From NCBI RefSeq assembly GCF_014336955.1, contig NZ_QRAI01000002.1, forward strand, positions 620,001 to 684,000: a DNA stretch of 64,000 nucleotides. Direction: 5' to 3'. The position numbers were made by a program, and so were the translations under genes. The notes beneath the pieces were generated by a model, which ran no database searches, had not been told where the DNA came from, and saw nothing but the letters and a program-made list of their open reading frames with translations. This stretch comes from Saccharophagus sp. K07. GTDB lineage: Bacteria; Pseudomonadota; Gammaproteobacteria; Pseudomonadales; Cellvibrionaceae. The first letter of the stretch is position 1; every line of letters starts with the position of its first letter. This document shows positions 31,203 through 39,968 of the stretch, in pieces.

Positions 31203-31853
31203 ATGGAAGTTCAGTCACTTCAACATTGTTCTCAGCAGACCATAGATGGGCTGCTCGGTTCTGTGTCTTTGTATAAACAAATCTACACAATGGATCCGCA
31301 ACAATTTGAGGTTTTGCTGCATTACTCTCAGCTAGTGCAGGCGCGACCCGGAGAAGTGCTGATAGAAGCTGGGCAAATTGATACGTGGTTATATTTCTTG
31401 TTAAAAGGACAATTAGCTGTTTATGCCGGCGGTAAATCCATTAAAAAGGTCAATTCCATTACGCCGGGAGAAATTTTTGGCGATATGGCGATATTGCTGG
31501 ATTTACCGCGTTCAGCCACGGTTATTGCCGACGTTCGGGTTAAAACCAATGTCATTCTACGCACGGATTTCTCGGTTTTTGGCGAGCCTAAGGATTTCGG
31601 CTGCATTTGCCTGCCAGTGAAATTGCTGTTCTACCGAACTATGGTTCACAACTTGCGATGGAAGTTGGAGGTCTATAGATCCCTCTTTCCGCAATACCGC
31701 TTATCTATGGATCACCGCAAAATCCGCCTTTACGCCGGCCCGCGAGATACACTCGAAGAGCTGCTGAGTCTGGATGAGCAGGCGAGAGGGCTTGCGGAGA
31801 TGCTATTCATCTGGAATTCGAAGCTGACCAATGACGATATAGATAGTGAATGA
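31203..31853 (+). CDS. stand-alone cyclic-nucleotide-binding domain protein
   Basis: A 216-residue protein with one cNMP-binding beta-roll (about residues 30-125). The phosphate-binding cassette reads GEIFGDMAILLDLPRSATV; the arginine that contacts the cyclic phosphate is kept, while the usual glutamate of FGE is aspartate. The remaining 90 residues show no recognisable helix-turn-helix, so it is not a typical Crp/Fnr regulator. It may act by protein contacts or be an orphan sensor. It lies seven bases before the next gene, so the two are probably co-transcribed. Confidence 0.75.
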   Translation: MEVQSLQHCSQQTIDGLLGSVSLYKQIYTMDPQQFEVLLHYSQLVQARPGEVLIEAGQIDTWLYFLLKGQLAVYAGGKSIKKVNSITPGEIFGDMAILLDLPRSATVIADVRVKTNVILRTDFSVFGEPKDFGCICLPVKLLFYRTMVHNLRWKLEVYRSLFPQYRLSMDHRKIRLYAGPRDTLEELLSLDEQARGLAEMLFIWNSKLTNDDIDSE

Positions 31854-31895
31854 AGAGAGATGGTTGGCGGTAATGAAGATGCTGTACAGCTATTA

Positions 31896-32471
31896 ATGAA
31901 GATTGTTGTTATGAGTAGATTTTCTGTCGCGCTGTGCTGTTTAGCGCTTTTGTTTACCAATGCCGCCCTGGCCCTGGATAAAGAACGTCTCTGGTTACCT
32001 GTAAAATATCAGTCTTTATATCTGTCCCTGGTGAAAGCGGCGGAAACCGCGGAAACCTTGGATCGCTGCGCTGCGGTTGTAGAAGGGACCTTGGATATTG
32101 ACCAGAGTACGCCGGATCACCCTATCTATCGGATTTTGTGTCGTCAGGACAACGGTCTGACCTACAACGAGATGGTCGATGGACTCACATTTACGACTTT
32201 GACGACTCCGGGAGCTAATCAGGGAAACCGTTGGCTGGAGTATGTGTGGAAGGTCTGTCGTAACCAATTGATGGAGCGAACCAGCTTGATGACGGAGCTT
32301 ACCTGGATTACCGACCTCAGATCTCCCCCTCAGCCGGACTTTTGGGAAGGTAACAAGGTGCAGTTTGTGGCCAACTTTGATGCACGGGGCGTGCGGGGAG
32401 AGCGGCTGCAATACGCAGCGGAATGTACCGTATCCGGAGGGACGGCCGAAGTGTCGATCCGCAAGCGCTGA
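31896..32471 (+). CDS. unknown secreted protein
   Basis: A 191-residue protein of unknown function. A signal peptide (about residues 1-25, FSVALCCLALLFTNAALA) predicts export to the periplasm. The mature part has four cysteines (in DRCAAV, ILCRQD, KVCRNQ and AAECTV), which could form two disulfides. I chose ATG 31896; starts at 31860 and 31911 are also in frame. It follows the cyclic-nucleotide-binding gene closely, which suggests a shared operon and perhaps a shared process. Confidence 0.6.
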   Translation: MKIVVMSRFSVALCCLALLFTNAALALDKERLWLPVKYQSLYLSLVKAAETAETLDRCAAVVEGTLDIDQSTPDHPIYRILCRQDNGLTYNEMVDGLTFTTLTTPGANQGNRWLEYVWKVCRNQLMERTSLMTELTWITDLRSPPQPDFWEGNKVQFVANFDARGVRGERLQYAAECTVSGGTAEVSIRKR

Positions 32472-32650
32472 ATCGACACGCAGAAAGTTTGAAATGTGAT
32501 GGATTCGTGAGCAATGATACTGGAGCCAAGCGAAATAATTTGATGTACACTTAGCGCCCAGACTGGTCCGCCGGTTGGGTGGAGTGCTCCACCTCTCGAA
32601 CCCATAATAAAGATGTCGGCCTTTTTCAGGCCCTATTTGGAGACTTAACG

Positions 32651-33079
32651 GTGAGTCGTAGAAAACGTAAGCACCAAGACGACGGTGACAAGGCCGAAAT
32701 CGACCTGACCCCCATGTTGGACGTTGTGTTCATCATGTTGATCTTCTTCATCGTGACAGCGTCTTTCGTTAAAGAAAGCACTCTCAACGTCAACGTTCCT
32801 GAGAATTCTAATGCGCCACCACCGCCTCCCAGCGACAATAAAACTATTCTGATAGTGGTGGATTCGGCTAACGATGTCTTTATTGACGGTCGCCGCGTGG
32901 ATATCCGCTCTGTTCGTTCTTTGATCGCACAAAAAGCAGCTGCAAACCCAGGTGGTGGCGTAGTTGTAAGAGCGCACGAGAATTCCAATACAGAGACCTA
33001 TATCAAAATCGCCGACGCCTCTCGTGATGCCAGTGTTTTTGATATCTCTCTGGTTCCCTACAAAGATACCCGACGTTAA
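32651..33079 (+). CDS. exbD: ExbD/TolR-type biopolymer transport protein
   Basis: A 142-residue inner membrane protein of the ExbD/TolR family. A basic N-terminus (SRRKRKHQ) is followed by the single membrane helix with its proton-path aspartate in IDLTPMLDVVFIMLIFF (about residues 19-35), and then a periplasmic domain (about 60-140). I chose GTG 32651 because family members start just before this basic stretch; a longer frame lacks homology-like content. No exbB/tolQ gene lies beside it, so its motor partner must be encoded elsewhere. The TonB-domain fusion at 29761 is the nearest candidate transducer. Confidence 0.88.
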   Translation: MSRRKRKHQDDGDKAEIDLTPMLDVVFIMLIFFIVTASFVKESTLNVNVPENSNAPPPPPSDNKTILIVVDSANDVFIDGRRVDIRSVRSLIAQKAAANPGGGVVVRAHENSNTETYIKIADASRDASVFDISLVPYKDTRR

Positions 33080-33089
33080 TTTGTATTCA

Positions 33090-33112
33090 GACCAGCGGAT
33101 TCCCCGCTGGTC
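33090..33112 (+). terminator. hairpin after exbD
   Basis: A 9-bp perfect stem GACCAGCGG/CCGCTGGTC with loop ATTCC lies eleven bases after the exbD stop. The following bases are pyrimidine-rich but not a T-run, so it is a moderate terminator at best. Confidence 0.45.
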
Positions 33113-33286
33113 ATCTCACTCTCTCACCGATCTCTCCTTTCTCTCCCTCAGCTTTCTGCACCATTGATTCATTTCTAAGCGTAAGCCCATTGCGCGCGGT
33201 CGATCTGTCTACCGTTTTAAAGGTAAATCGGCTAAACGCTATGGGAGTCAGGCGATTAGGATTCGGAGATGGAGGGAGAAGGGGAG

Positions 33287-33308
33287 AACCGGCACTTGTG
33301 TGCCGGTT
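33287..33308 (-). terminator. hairpin downstream of the 568-aa lipoprotein gene
   Basis: AACCGGCAC/GTGCCGGTT with loop TTGT lies about 25 bases beyond the stop of the minus-strand lipoprotein gene. On that strand it is followed by a long C/T tract. Confidence 0.5.
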
Positions 33309-33331
33309 TGCGGATAGATGCCGGTAGAAGA

Positions 33332-35038
33332 TCAGATGCCGATACGCGATGGGAGTCGTTCAGCACAATCTGTGTTTGAAGTGGGCAATTGACCCTGAGG
33401 TTCAAAACCATTAGCGCTATACCAGGTGTTGAGATCACCGGCATAGTCAAACCTTATGGCCTGCATTTCCGCGTCATCGAATTTCGCAAAACCTGCGGGC
33501 TTTAGGATGGCTTGGTAGGTGGAGCCGAGAAATTGAATCGTCAGCAATAGGCTGTAGGATTCGCCAGCGTTTTGCTGTGCACCCAATAAACTCCAGTAGC
33601 CAGACACCAATTCACCGCGTGTATTTGCATCCCCCAATTTTCCATCGCTGCTTGCATCTTCTATGTATTTGACGCAGGCATTAAACCGGCCGCTGGTGGT
33701 CTCGCTGTCGCCGTGAAAATAAAACTCCACTTCTGAGTCATTGAGATTATTTGGGGCGAAGCCTAAATCCATGTCAGAAACGCGCAATTGTTGGCCGCCG
33801 ATTTGGGAAAATGCTTGGGTGCCAGACGGTAATTGGGCAATTTCTCGAATTGAGTCGGATGAGCTGAATTTGTCGCCCGCAAAATTGTGATTTGCCAAAC
33901 CATCAAGGTCGGATCGGTCTGAAATTAGAGCATCAATCAGATCTCTTACCAAACTTGCGTTATCAGATGACTGCAAAAAGCTGATCGCATTGTTGAAATC
34001 ATCACTGTCGTAAGGTGCGCGCATGGCTTTTATAACCAGCGTCTCAACCAATTTGGCTACGCCGTTAATGTTGTCCTGGTCGACATCAGTGCCATCGGCG
34101 GGAACCAATTGATCGATGATTTCGTTTAATGCGCGGCTTTTCTCTATTACCGCTGCGTAATTAATGTCGATATAGGGCAGGTCCATGTCCCACTGGTCGT
34201 AGATATTGTGCGCATCCGCTTCTGTTCGGCGCAGGATATTTTCGAGGCTCTCAGCGCTGGCTACCAACGTATTAAAACTGATTTGTTGCGTCAGCAACTC
34301 ATTGGCTATGTGGCGATAAATGGAAGAGGTGAGATCGTTGGCGGTGCCAGAATGATTGCCAATTTCCTCGTAGTGAAGACCGATAAAATGGTTCATCACG
34401 CTGATGGTTTTGTGCAGTTTCAGTGCAGCGTTCAGTAGAGCATGATTTAATCCGGAAGCATTGTCAGAATTGAAATAATCGACATCCAGATCCGCTTCGG
34501 TAATGCCCAGAGCTGAAAGGAGCGCATTTTTTTGCTCCGCAGAACGGACATCCGTTAAAAGAGTGGTCAATGGAGATACAACGACATCATTGACTACGCC
34601 AGAAGAGGAAATGCTGATACGACGACTCAGCTGACCATGAAATGGCTCGCCAGTGGAAACATCATACCCGCCGTCGACACGAATCACTGCTTCCGTCAAT
34701 GAGCGCTTCGATTTTAAGCAGTAAATTTGTAATTCAGCGGGTGCATCAGTGGCACAATAATCCGTGTTAATGATGGGGTTGAACGAGTAATAACCGGCGT
34801 CGTCGGTGAAGGCAAAGGGTTCCCAGGGATCGCGTGTGCTGTTGTTGTCGTAATCCAGAAAAACCATGGCTCTTGCGAGGTAGCCATCAATGACTACGCC
34901 ACGAAAAGATTGATTGTAATTAGCGGAGGCGCTTCCTTTGTCCTGGCCGGACCCGCCGCACCCTTGCAGGGTGACCGCTGCCGCAAGGCAGAGTGCAGCG
35001 GCTTTAATGATTGAATGTGAAGTGTGGTGGTGTGACAT
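33332..35038 (-). CDS. large lipoprotein, partner of the TraF_2-like barrel
   Basis: A 568-residue lipoprotein of unknown function. The signal peptide ends in lipobox LQGC (about residue 27). An N-terminal beta-sandwich-like region (about 45-130) has a calcium-loop-like DYDNNSTRD and a TDDAGYYSFNP turn, as in carboxypeptidase-regulatory-type domains. A long helical middle begins at SPLTTLLTDVRS (about 154). The C-terminal 150 residues are beta-rich with two cysteines. It lies 44 bp downstream of the barrel gene on the same strand, so the two are an operon. The layout resembles the 724-residue lipoprotein at 5921. Confidence 0.7.
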   Translation of the reverse strand: MSHHHTSHSIIKAAALCLAAAVTLQGCGGSGQDKGSASANYNQSFRGVVIDGYLARAMVFLDYDNNSTRDPWEPFAFTDDAGYYSFNPIINTDYCATDAPAELQIYCLKSKRSLTEAVIRVDGGYDVSTGEPFHGQLSRRISISSSGVVNDVVVSPLTTLLTDVRSAEQKNALLSALGITEADLDVDYFNSDNASGLNHALLNAALKLHKTISVMNHFIGLHYEEIGNHSGTANDLTSSIYRHIANELLTQQISFNTLVASAESLENILRRTEADAHNIYDQWDMDLPYIDINYAAVIEKSRALNEIIDQLVPADGTDVDQDNINGVAKLVETLVIKAMRAPYDSDDFNNAISFLQSSDNASLVRDLIDALISDRSDLDGLANHNFAGDKFSSSDSIREIAQLPSGTQAFSQIGGQQLRVSDMDLGFAPNNLNDSEVEFYFHGDSETTSGRFNACVKYIEDASSDGKLGDANTRGELVSGYWSLLGAQQNAGESYSLLLTIQFLGSTYQAILKPAGFAKFDDAEMQAIRFDYAGDLNTWYSANGFEPQGQLPTSNTDCAERLPSRIGI

Positions 35039-35082
35039 ATCAATACTCCATTAAATTGAGCTTCTTAACGCCGGGCGCAGCA

Positions 35083-36399
35083 TTAAAATTTCTCTTCAAA
35101 TGCGATGGAAAATGCGACGCTGCGAGGAGCTTTATCACCGTCTATGGTGACCTCATCCAGGGCTATGCGGGCGTCGAGTGTGACTGTGTCAAAAAACGAA
35201 AGTCCGACTGCAGCGCTCGCCAATTTGGAGCCGGCCAGATTTTTGTGATATCCGAGGCGGATATCCGGAATCCAAAGCGATTTGGTATTGATTGCAGTTG
35301 ATAAGTTAAACATCTGAGTTTCCATGCCGACTATGTCGTCATAGGAAGCGAGGTCTGCTGAGGCGCTGAGGGACCAAAAGGATGTCGGATAAAAACTGCC
35401 ATCGACTGTGGCGGTCGCATGTTTTTTGTGTTTTTCGTAGGCATTGATTTCGCCTGCTTCGAAAGCGAAATAGGCCGCAGCTTCACAATTATTACGACCG
35501 AAACTGCCTTCTTCGTATTGCGCGCAATTGACGCCGACAGTTCCGTATTTAAACGAAGGAGAATTGATATTTTTCAGGGTAAAACCCGCGCTGTAGAAAC
35601 GAGTCACCCAGCTGATACCGACGTCGATACCGATATTGGTAGTGGATTTCAAATTGTTGTCGTATTCGTCTTCCATAACATCTTCAATATCACGACCTTC
35701 CAGAAGTTGAAGACGCATGACTTGTTTGCTCAATTCAAGATTCATCAGCTTTAATTTGGCGCCTGCATACAGCTGGCCGCCATATTCTGCGGATTTTCTT
35801 TCATCGAGCATTGGCTTGGCGTAGCCAAGAGAAATTCTTTTTTCGATACCGCTTTTCAAATAAGCGGAAGAGCCGGTGGAAAAACTTTCGTGCTGGTCGT
35901 CATAGACCAATGGTTGATCCAGCAGGCCCAAGCGCACTTGCGCGTCGACTCCAGCTTCCATAAAGAAGGTTCCGGAGAATTCGCTGGGGCGCCAGTAAAT
36001 CGGAAAAATAGGAGCAGTAATGCCGACGCCCACTTTGGCGTAGCCGTTCTCGCCCATTTCTTTTAATACGCGATTAAAACGGTCCAGGGTTTCTTCGATG
36101 GAGTCGGTCGCCAGAGATGAGTCGTCGAGGATATCGATCAACTCGTCGAGCTCGTCGACAAAGTCGTTTACATCACCCACCTCAGTGGAAAAACTGATGC
36201 TGGGCAGATATGCAATCCGCCAATTTTCATCTTTGCCAACCGTCAAAGCGGCTACAGCAGGATTGTGGGTGGCGGAATAAAGTGCGTGACCGTTGCTGAC
36301 CGGTCCGGTGGTTAGAGTTGATCCTGGGGAAACGTGGCCGGAATCGGCATGAGCAAACCCTGCTGCGGCGCAGAGTATCGATAGATAAACTTTCTTCAC
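35083..36399 (-). CDS. TraF_2-like outer membrane protein
   Basis: A 438-residue protein resembling the TraF_2 family (often labelled conjugal transfer protein TraF), a beta-barrel-like group unrelated to a nearby conjugation system. After a signal peptide (YLSILCAAAGFAHA) comes an Asp/Glu-rich segment (DFVDELDELIDILDD) and then alternating beta strands, ending in the aromatic FEEKF as outer membrane barrels do. I chose GTG 36399 because AGGAG lies five bases upstream; a longer frame to 36471 lacks this. No other transfer genes are present, so a conjugation role is unlikely. The downstream lipoprotein is its probable partner. Confidence 0.7.
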   Translation of the reverse strand: MKKVYLSILCAAAGFAHADSGHVSPGSTLTTGPVSNGHALYSATHNPAVAALTVGKDENWRIAYLPSISFSTEVGDVNDFVDELDELIDILDDSSLATDSIEETLDRFNRVLKEMGENGYAKVGVGITAPIFPIYWRPSEFSGTFFMEAGVDAQVRLGLLDQPLVYDDQHESFSTGSSAYLKSGIEKRISLGYAKPMLDERKSAEYGGQLYAGAKLKLMNLELSKQVMRLQLLEGRDIEDVMEDEYDNNLKSTTNIGIDVGISWVTRFYSAGFTLKNINSPSFKYGTVGVNCAQYEEGSFGRNNCEAAAYFAFEAGEINAYEKHKKHATATVDGSFYPTSFWSLSASADLASYDDIVGMETQMFNLSTAINTKSLWIPDIRLGYHKNLAGSKLASAAVGLSFFDTVTLDARIALDEVTIDGDKAPRSVAFSIAFEEKF

Positions 36400-36572
36400 A
36401 TAGGCTCCTAGAGAACGGAAAGTGCGTGTTACGGGGCGCGTTACGTGAATCACTCTTTTCGCGCATATCAATAACAGCAGCTAAAGTCCAATCCCTCCAG
36501 GCTTATTCCAAGATAATCTGGATCCTCTAGTGGACTAATCGGCGCGCCATAAAAGCCTATGTATATCGGGTT

Positions 36573-36983
36573 TTAACGGCCTGCGCTTGCCAGCCAGACG
36601 TCCTCCGCCCACTCCCAAATACTGTCCCATTCCTGTTCGCCAAATTTACCTGACGCCCAATAGCCCACCAGCCCATCTGGGTCTATGCAGTAAAAGCCTT
36701 CCTTGAATCGGCAAACGGGAATGAGATGCCGCGGCAAGCCTCTGTCCCAGGCTTCTGCGGCGAGCTCCGGAATATAGGTGTGGGAGTGCGGGTCAGCGGC
36801 GGTGGCGGGTTCGAGAGTGCCGAGCACCAGGTCGCTAACACTGAGAAGAAACTCGCGGTATTCGGCCGGCAATGTTAAGAACAGCTGTTCTTCGACGTTG
36901 ATTAAATCGTCTTCGGTTGGCAAATCTAAAGGGACCGGAACATCTTCAGCGGATTCGCGTAAGGTAGTGATAAGTTCTTCCAT
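36573..36983 (-). CDS. SMI1/KNR4 family protein
   Basis: A 136-residue acidic cytoplasmic protein of the SMI1/KNR4 superfamily. The LPTEDDLINVEEQLFLTLPAEYREFLLSVSD segment (given here in outline, about residues 20-50) and the later IPVCRFKEGFYCIDPDGLVGYW pattern fit the family. Many bacterial members are immunity proteins against toxins of polymorphic toxin systems, but others are housekeeping. No toxin gene lies beside it, so it may be an orphan immunity gene. GGAG precedes the ATG. Confidence 0.75.
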   Translation of the reverse strand: MEELITTLRESAEDVPVPLDLPTEDDLINVEEQLFLTLPAEYREFLLSVSDLVLGTLEPATAADPHSHTYIPELAAEAWDRGLPRHLIPVCRFKEGFYCIDPDGLVGYWASGKFGEQEWDSIWEWAEDVWLASAGR

Positions 36984-37708
36984 TGTGTCTCCGGATTGAG
37001 GTATGAGCGAATAGATAGGCGGTTGAGTATAGAGGGCGAACGGAAGCCCACACTAGTAGCTGTCAGTCAGATGCTATTACTATCAATTAGATCCCATTAA
37101 TAGAGAGGGGAGGAACGCTCTCAGACAAATGTATTGGGAATTTTTTGTGTGCTTACGGAAAAAGGATGAGCTGGAAAGATTCGTCCGACAAATGCAGTGT
37201 TGTTTCTGTGCTCAACGCAAATGAACTGTAGTGTCTATCCCTTCTTTTCTGGATGCCAACGTATATAATGCGCCAGTTTTCTCCACGGTTTTAGAAGGCA
37301 TATTTCCTGAAGTATATTGTGAAATAGGTGACGGCCATTTCACACTAGGCAAATGATTTTGCCATTTCTGCAGGACCTTATGCGCGCATCCTGATAACGC
37401 GCGCCTTGCAAAGCTAGGAGCTATTAACTGCATCGATCAGTTATATAAAGCCGTAGAACTATAAAATCGTCCGAGCACCACGCGAGACGAAATGTGATTC
37501 AACATGGAGCGCAAATCTTTCTGGTCAATTTGAGATCAGATGCTCTGGCTCATTAATTGCTTCAGGTCAGAAAATACAATAATTGATTAAATTTTGATCG
37601 CCTGCTAGGGTGATGTCGTAACGGATTTCATCACGGGAAACCGGCCTGCGCACGGGCTCGGGGCTTCTTCCAGTCAACGCCTGTAGTAAGAAAAATTGAG
37701 GTATAGAC
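36984..37708. other. 725-bp gap before fimV with a possible gene remnant
   Basis: No intact gene is credible here. On the + strand one frame is open from 37225 to 37464 except for a single TGA at 37354-37356. Its two halves contain protein-like stretches DANVYNAPVFSTVLEGIFPE and AKLGAINCIDQLYKAVEL. I recognise neither. A minus-strand frame (37212-37433) overlaps it and lacks a ribosome binding site. This could be a decayed gene, or chance. In pseudomonads asd precedes fimV; no trace of asd is seen. Confidence 0.25.
37583..37611 (+). promoter_or_regulatory. candidate fimV promoter
   Basis: TTGATT (37583-37588), a 17-bp spacer and an extended -10 TGC-TAGGGT (ending 37611) lie about 100 bp before the fimV GTG. 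Confidence 0.45.
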
Positions 37709-39913
37709 GTGAGTTCATTCGGTGACAATGGTCTGAAAAACAATAAAAGTGAAAATAGGCTATTGGCGATCCCATTCCCGCCACGTCCTAGCCTGAGGCG
37801 TGCTATAGCGGCGTTGTGCGGCGCGACCTTTGCCTCAGTTTCCTCTCTGGCCTTCGCCCTGGGGCTTGGCGAGATGAGTTCCAGCTCTTACTTGGGGCAG
37901 CCTTTGAAAGCCACCATCGATCTGGTCTCCCTTGAAGGGGATATAGATCCTCAGACGATCATCGTGCGCCAAGTGGCACCGGATGAAGCCCGCAAAATGG
38001 GTGTCGACATTTTTAACGTCCCTTACCGAATTGACTTCCAATTGGACGCTCGTAAAGGCGCTCCCTCGGTCACATTGACATCCCGCGAGCCTATTAATGA
38101 ACCTTATCTCAGTTTGTTGGTGGAGCTGCGCTGGCCAAAAGGTGTGGTATATCGCGAGTATCCGCTGTTGCTCGACCCGCCCCCGCTGGTACCTGTTCGC
38201 GAAGTTCCCAAAGAAACCCCTCGTGTTGTTTCGCAGCCTGCTACTTCCCAGCCGTCTCGATCGACACCAACTTCCACCCGTTCTGCGCCTTCACAAATTC
38301 GCCTTGAACCTCTGGTGACCGACCAGGGCAAATACAAAGTCAAGCCGGGTGACACTCTGTCGAAAATCGCCGAAAGATGGCGTGAAGGCACAAGCCAGAG
38401 TATCGGCGATACCGCTCAGTGGTTGTTCGAGAACAATCCCCATGCATTCGCCAACAACAATATCAACCGCTTGCGCGCGGGCGCTGTGCTGCAGATGCCG
38501 GATCTGACAGCTTATCGATTGGATGAGACGGCTAGGACAACAGCCCCCAGCCTGGCGCCTTTGCCTAAAACCGGTTCGGGTGAAGGTTTATCCGGAGCGG
38601 AAGCTGTTGCTGATCAAGCTGCACAGGAAGCCCGCAGAAATGCAGGTAATGATGCGGCGCAAAGTGGCAGCGTCCGCGGATTGCTGACAATTGGAACCGA
38701 CAGTCGGGACGATAGAACGCGCGAATTGATCGATTTGCTGGTCAGAGAAAATGAAACTCTAAAAGCGCGTATGGAGAAGCTGGAGAGTTCTGAGTATCTC
38801 GACACTCTGAAGCAATTGATCGTTTTGCAGCGCCAGCAGATCTCCGATCTGCGCGAAAAATTAGGTGTTCCTGACAATGATGTCTCCCAGGAGATGGACA
38901 CTCTGTTGGGTGAAATCGGCGTTCCTGTCGACAACCGCAAAAAAGCGGATGTATCTCTGGCAACGCAAACAAGTGCGCCTGTGCCCCTGGAAAATAATGT
39001 ACAAACCGAGTCCATCATCGATGTTGAACCGGCAATTACACCTCCGGTCACCGAGAAAGAATCCAAAAGTTGGCTGATGTGGCTGCTATTTGGTGCTGCC
39101 GTTGCGCTAAGCGCTCTGTTCATTGGCATGTTCGCCTACTACCGCCGCATGGTTCCGGCGAAACGAGTGGATGAAGAGCCGGTAGGGCCGCGTTATTACT
39201 CCCCTGCGACATCTGTAGCCGAAAAACGCGTTGCACCTGTGCAAGAGCCGGATCCAGTGGAATTTGATGATGGCGACTTGACGCCTGTATATGCGCATAA
39301 AAAGAAAAACGAAGAAGACTGGATCGGCGAGAAAGTCACTCCGGTTGATCCTGTTGCCGAACAGGAAGATGAAACGGTTCGGGAAGTGCAGGAAGCCTTT
39401 GAAGATTTGGTTTTGGACGAAGACATTCTCAAAAGCTTGGAGTCATTGGACGATCTCCCAATCGAAGATTTGACTCAAGCATTGCCGGAAGCTGAAGAAT
39501 TTTCTGTGCAACCTGTTGTTGGTGCTGAAACTCCAATAGTGATCGAAGAGCCGACGAAAAAACGCAGCAAGAAAGATAAAAATGCACATCCGACGCGCCG
39601 TCCTGATGAAGAAGTTCGTATGTCTATCGCGGAAAAAATGGCGCAGTACAATCCGGATGAGTACCGCAAGGAAATGGAAAACCTTGAATTAATGGAATTG
39701 GATGAAGTAGAACTGAATGATGCTACGGAAGAGGATGTGGAAACGGTTGTCTATCGCGCGATGATGTTTTGTGAATTCAAAAAATACGACAAAGCGCGCG
39801 AAGTCATCGAGGGGAAAATGGCATTCACGCGCGACGCACGTTTGATTGAAGCTTTGGACCAAATTGATAGCCTCGAGCGCGAAGCTCAGGCAAATTCCAA
39901 AAAGGCAATATAG
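37709..39913 (+). CDS. fimV: FimV-like polar landmark protein
   Basis: A 734-residue inner membrane protein linked to cell poles, type IV pili and twitching in Pseudomonas. After a long n-region and a signal peptide (about 29-50) the mature protein starts LGLGEM, as in FimV. A conserved periplasmic domain, a LysM domain (about 208-270, YKVKPGDTLSKIAERW), a coiled coil (about 335-390) and a membrane helix (about 454-476) follow. The cytoplasmic part is very acidic and ends in the FimV C-terminal motif (EEDVETVVYRAMMFCEFKKYD in outline). It is shorter than the P. aeruginosa protein. GTG start with GAGG. Confidence 0.92.
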   Translation: MSSFGDNGLKNNKSENRLLAIPFPPRPSLRRAIAALCGATFASVSSLAFALGLGEMSSSSYLGQPLKATIDLVSLEGDIDPQTIIVRQVAPDEARKMGVDIFNVPYRIDFQLDARKGAPSVTLTSREPINEPYLSLLVELRWPKGVVYREYPLLLDPPPLVPVREVPKETPRVVSQPATSQPSRSTPTSTRSAPSQIRLEPLVTDQGKYKVKPGDTLSKIAERWREGTSQSIGDTAQWLFENNPHAFANNNINRLRAGAVLQMPDLTAYRLDETARTTAPSLAPLPKTGSGEGLSGAEAVADQAAQEARRNAGNDAAQSGSVRGLLTIGTDSRDDRTRELIDLLVRENETLKARMEKLESSEYLDTLKQLIVLQRQQISDLREKLGVPDNDVSQEMDTLLGEIGVPVDNRKKADVSLATQTSAPVPLENNVQTESIIDVEPAITPPVTEKESKSWLMWLLFGAAVALSALFIGMFAYYRRMVPAKRVDEEPVGPRYYSPATSVAEKRVAPVQEPDPVEFDDGDLTPVYAHKKKNEEDWIGEKVTPVDPVAEQEDETVREVQEAFEDLVLDEDILKSLESLDDLPIEDLTQALPEAEEFSVQPVVGAETPIVIEEPTKKRSKKDKNAHPTRRPDEEVRMSIAEKMAQYNPDEYRKEMENLELMELDEVELNDATEEDVETVVYRAMMFCEFKKYDKAREVIEGKMAFTRDARLIEALDQIDSLEREAQANSKKAI

Positions 39914-39935
39914 GCCAAAATCAAATCAAGCGTAA

Positions 39936-39968
39936 AAAATAAACCCAGATCTGCTGGGTTTATTTTTT
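39936..39968. terminator. bidirectional terminator, fimV/uvrA
   Basis: The stem AAATAAACCCAG/CTGGGTTTATTT with loop ATCTG and T-runs on both strands lies between convergent fimV and uvrA and overlaps the uvrA stop codon. Confidence 0.9.

Noticed and set aside
35083-36399. Conjugation system suggested by the TraF name
   Set aside because: No other transfer, relaxase or pilus genes are present; the TraF_2 family is a barrel-like group found without conjugation genes.
37354-37356. In-frame TGA as a possible selenocysteine codon
   Set aside because: No SECIS-like hairpin is obvious after it and neither flank resembles a selenoprotein; a decayed gene or chance is simpler.
37212-37433. 73-codon minus-strand frame before fimV
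   Set aside because: No ribosome binding site, no recognisable features, and it overlaps an equally weak frame on the other strand.
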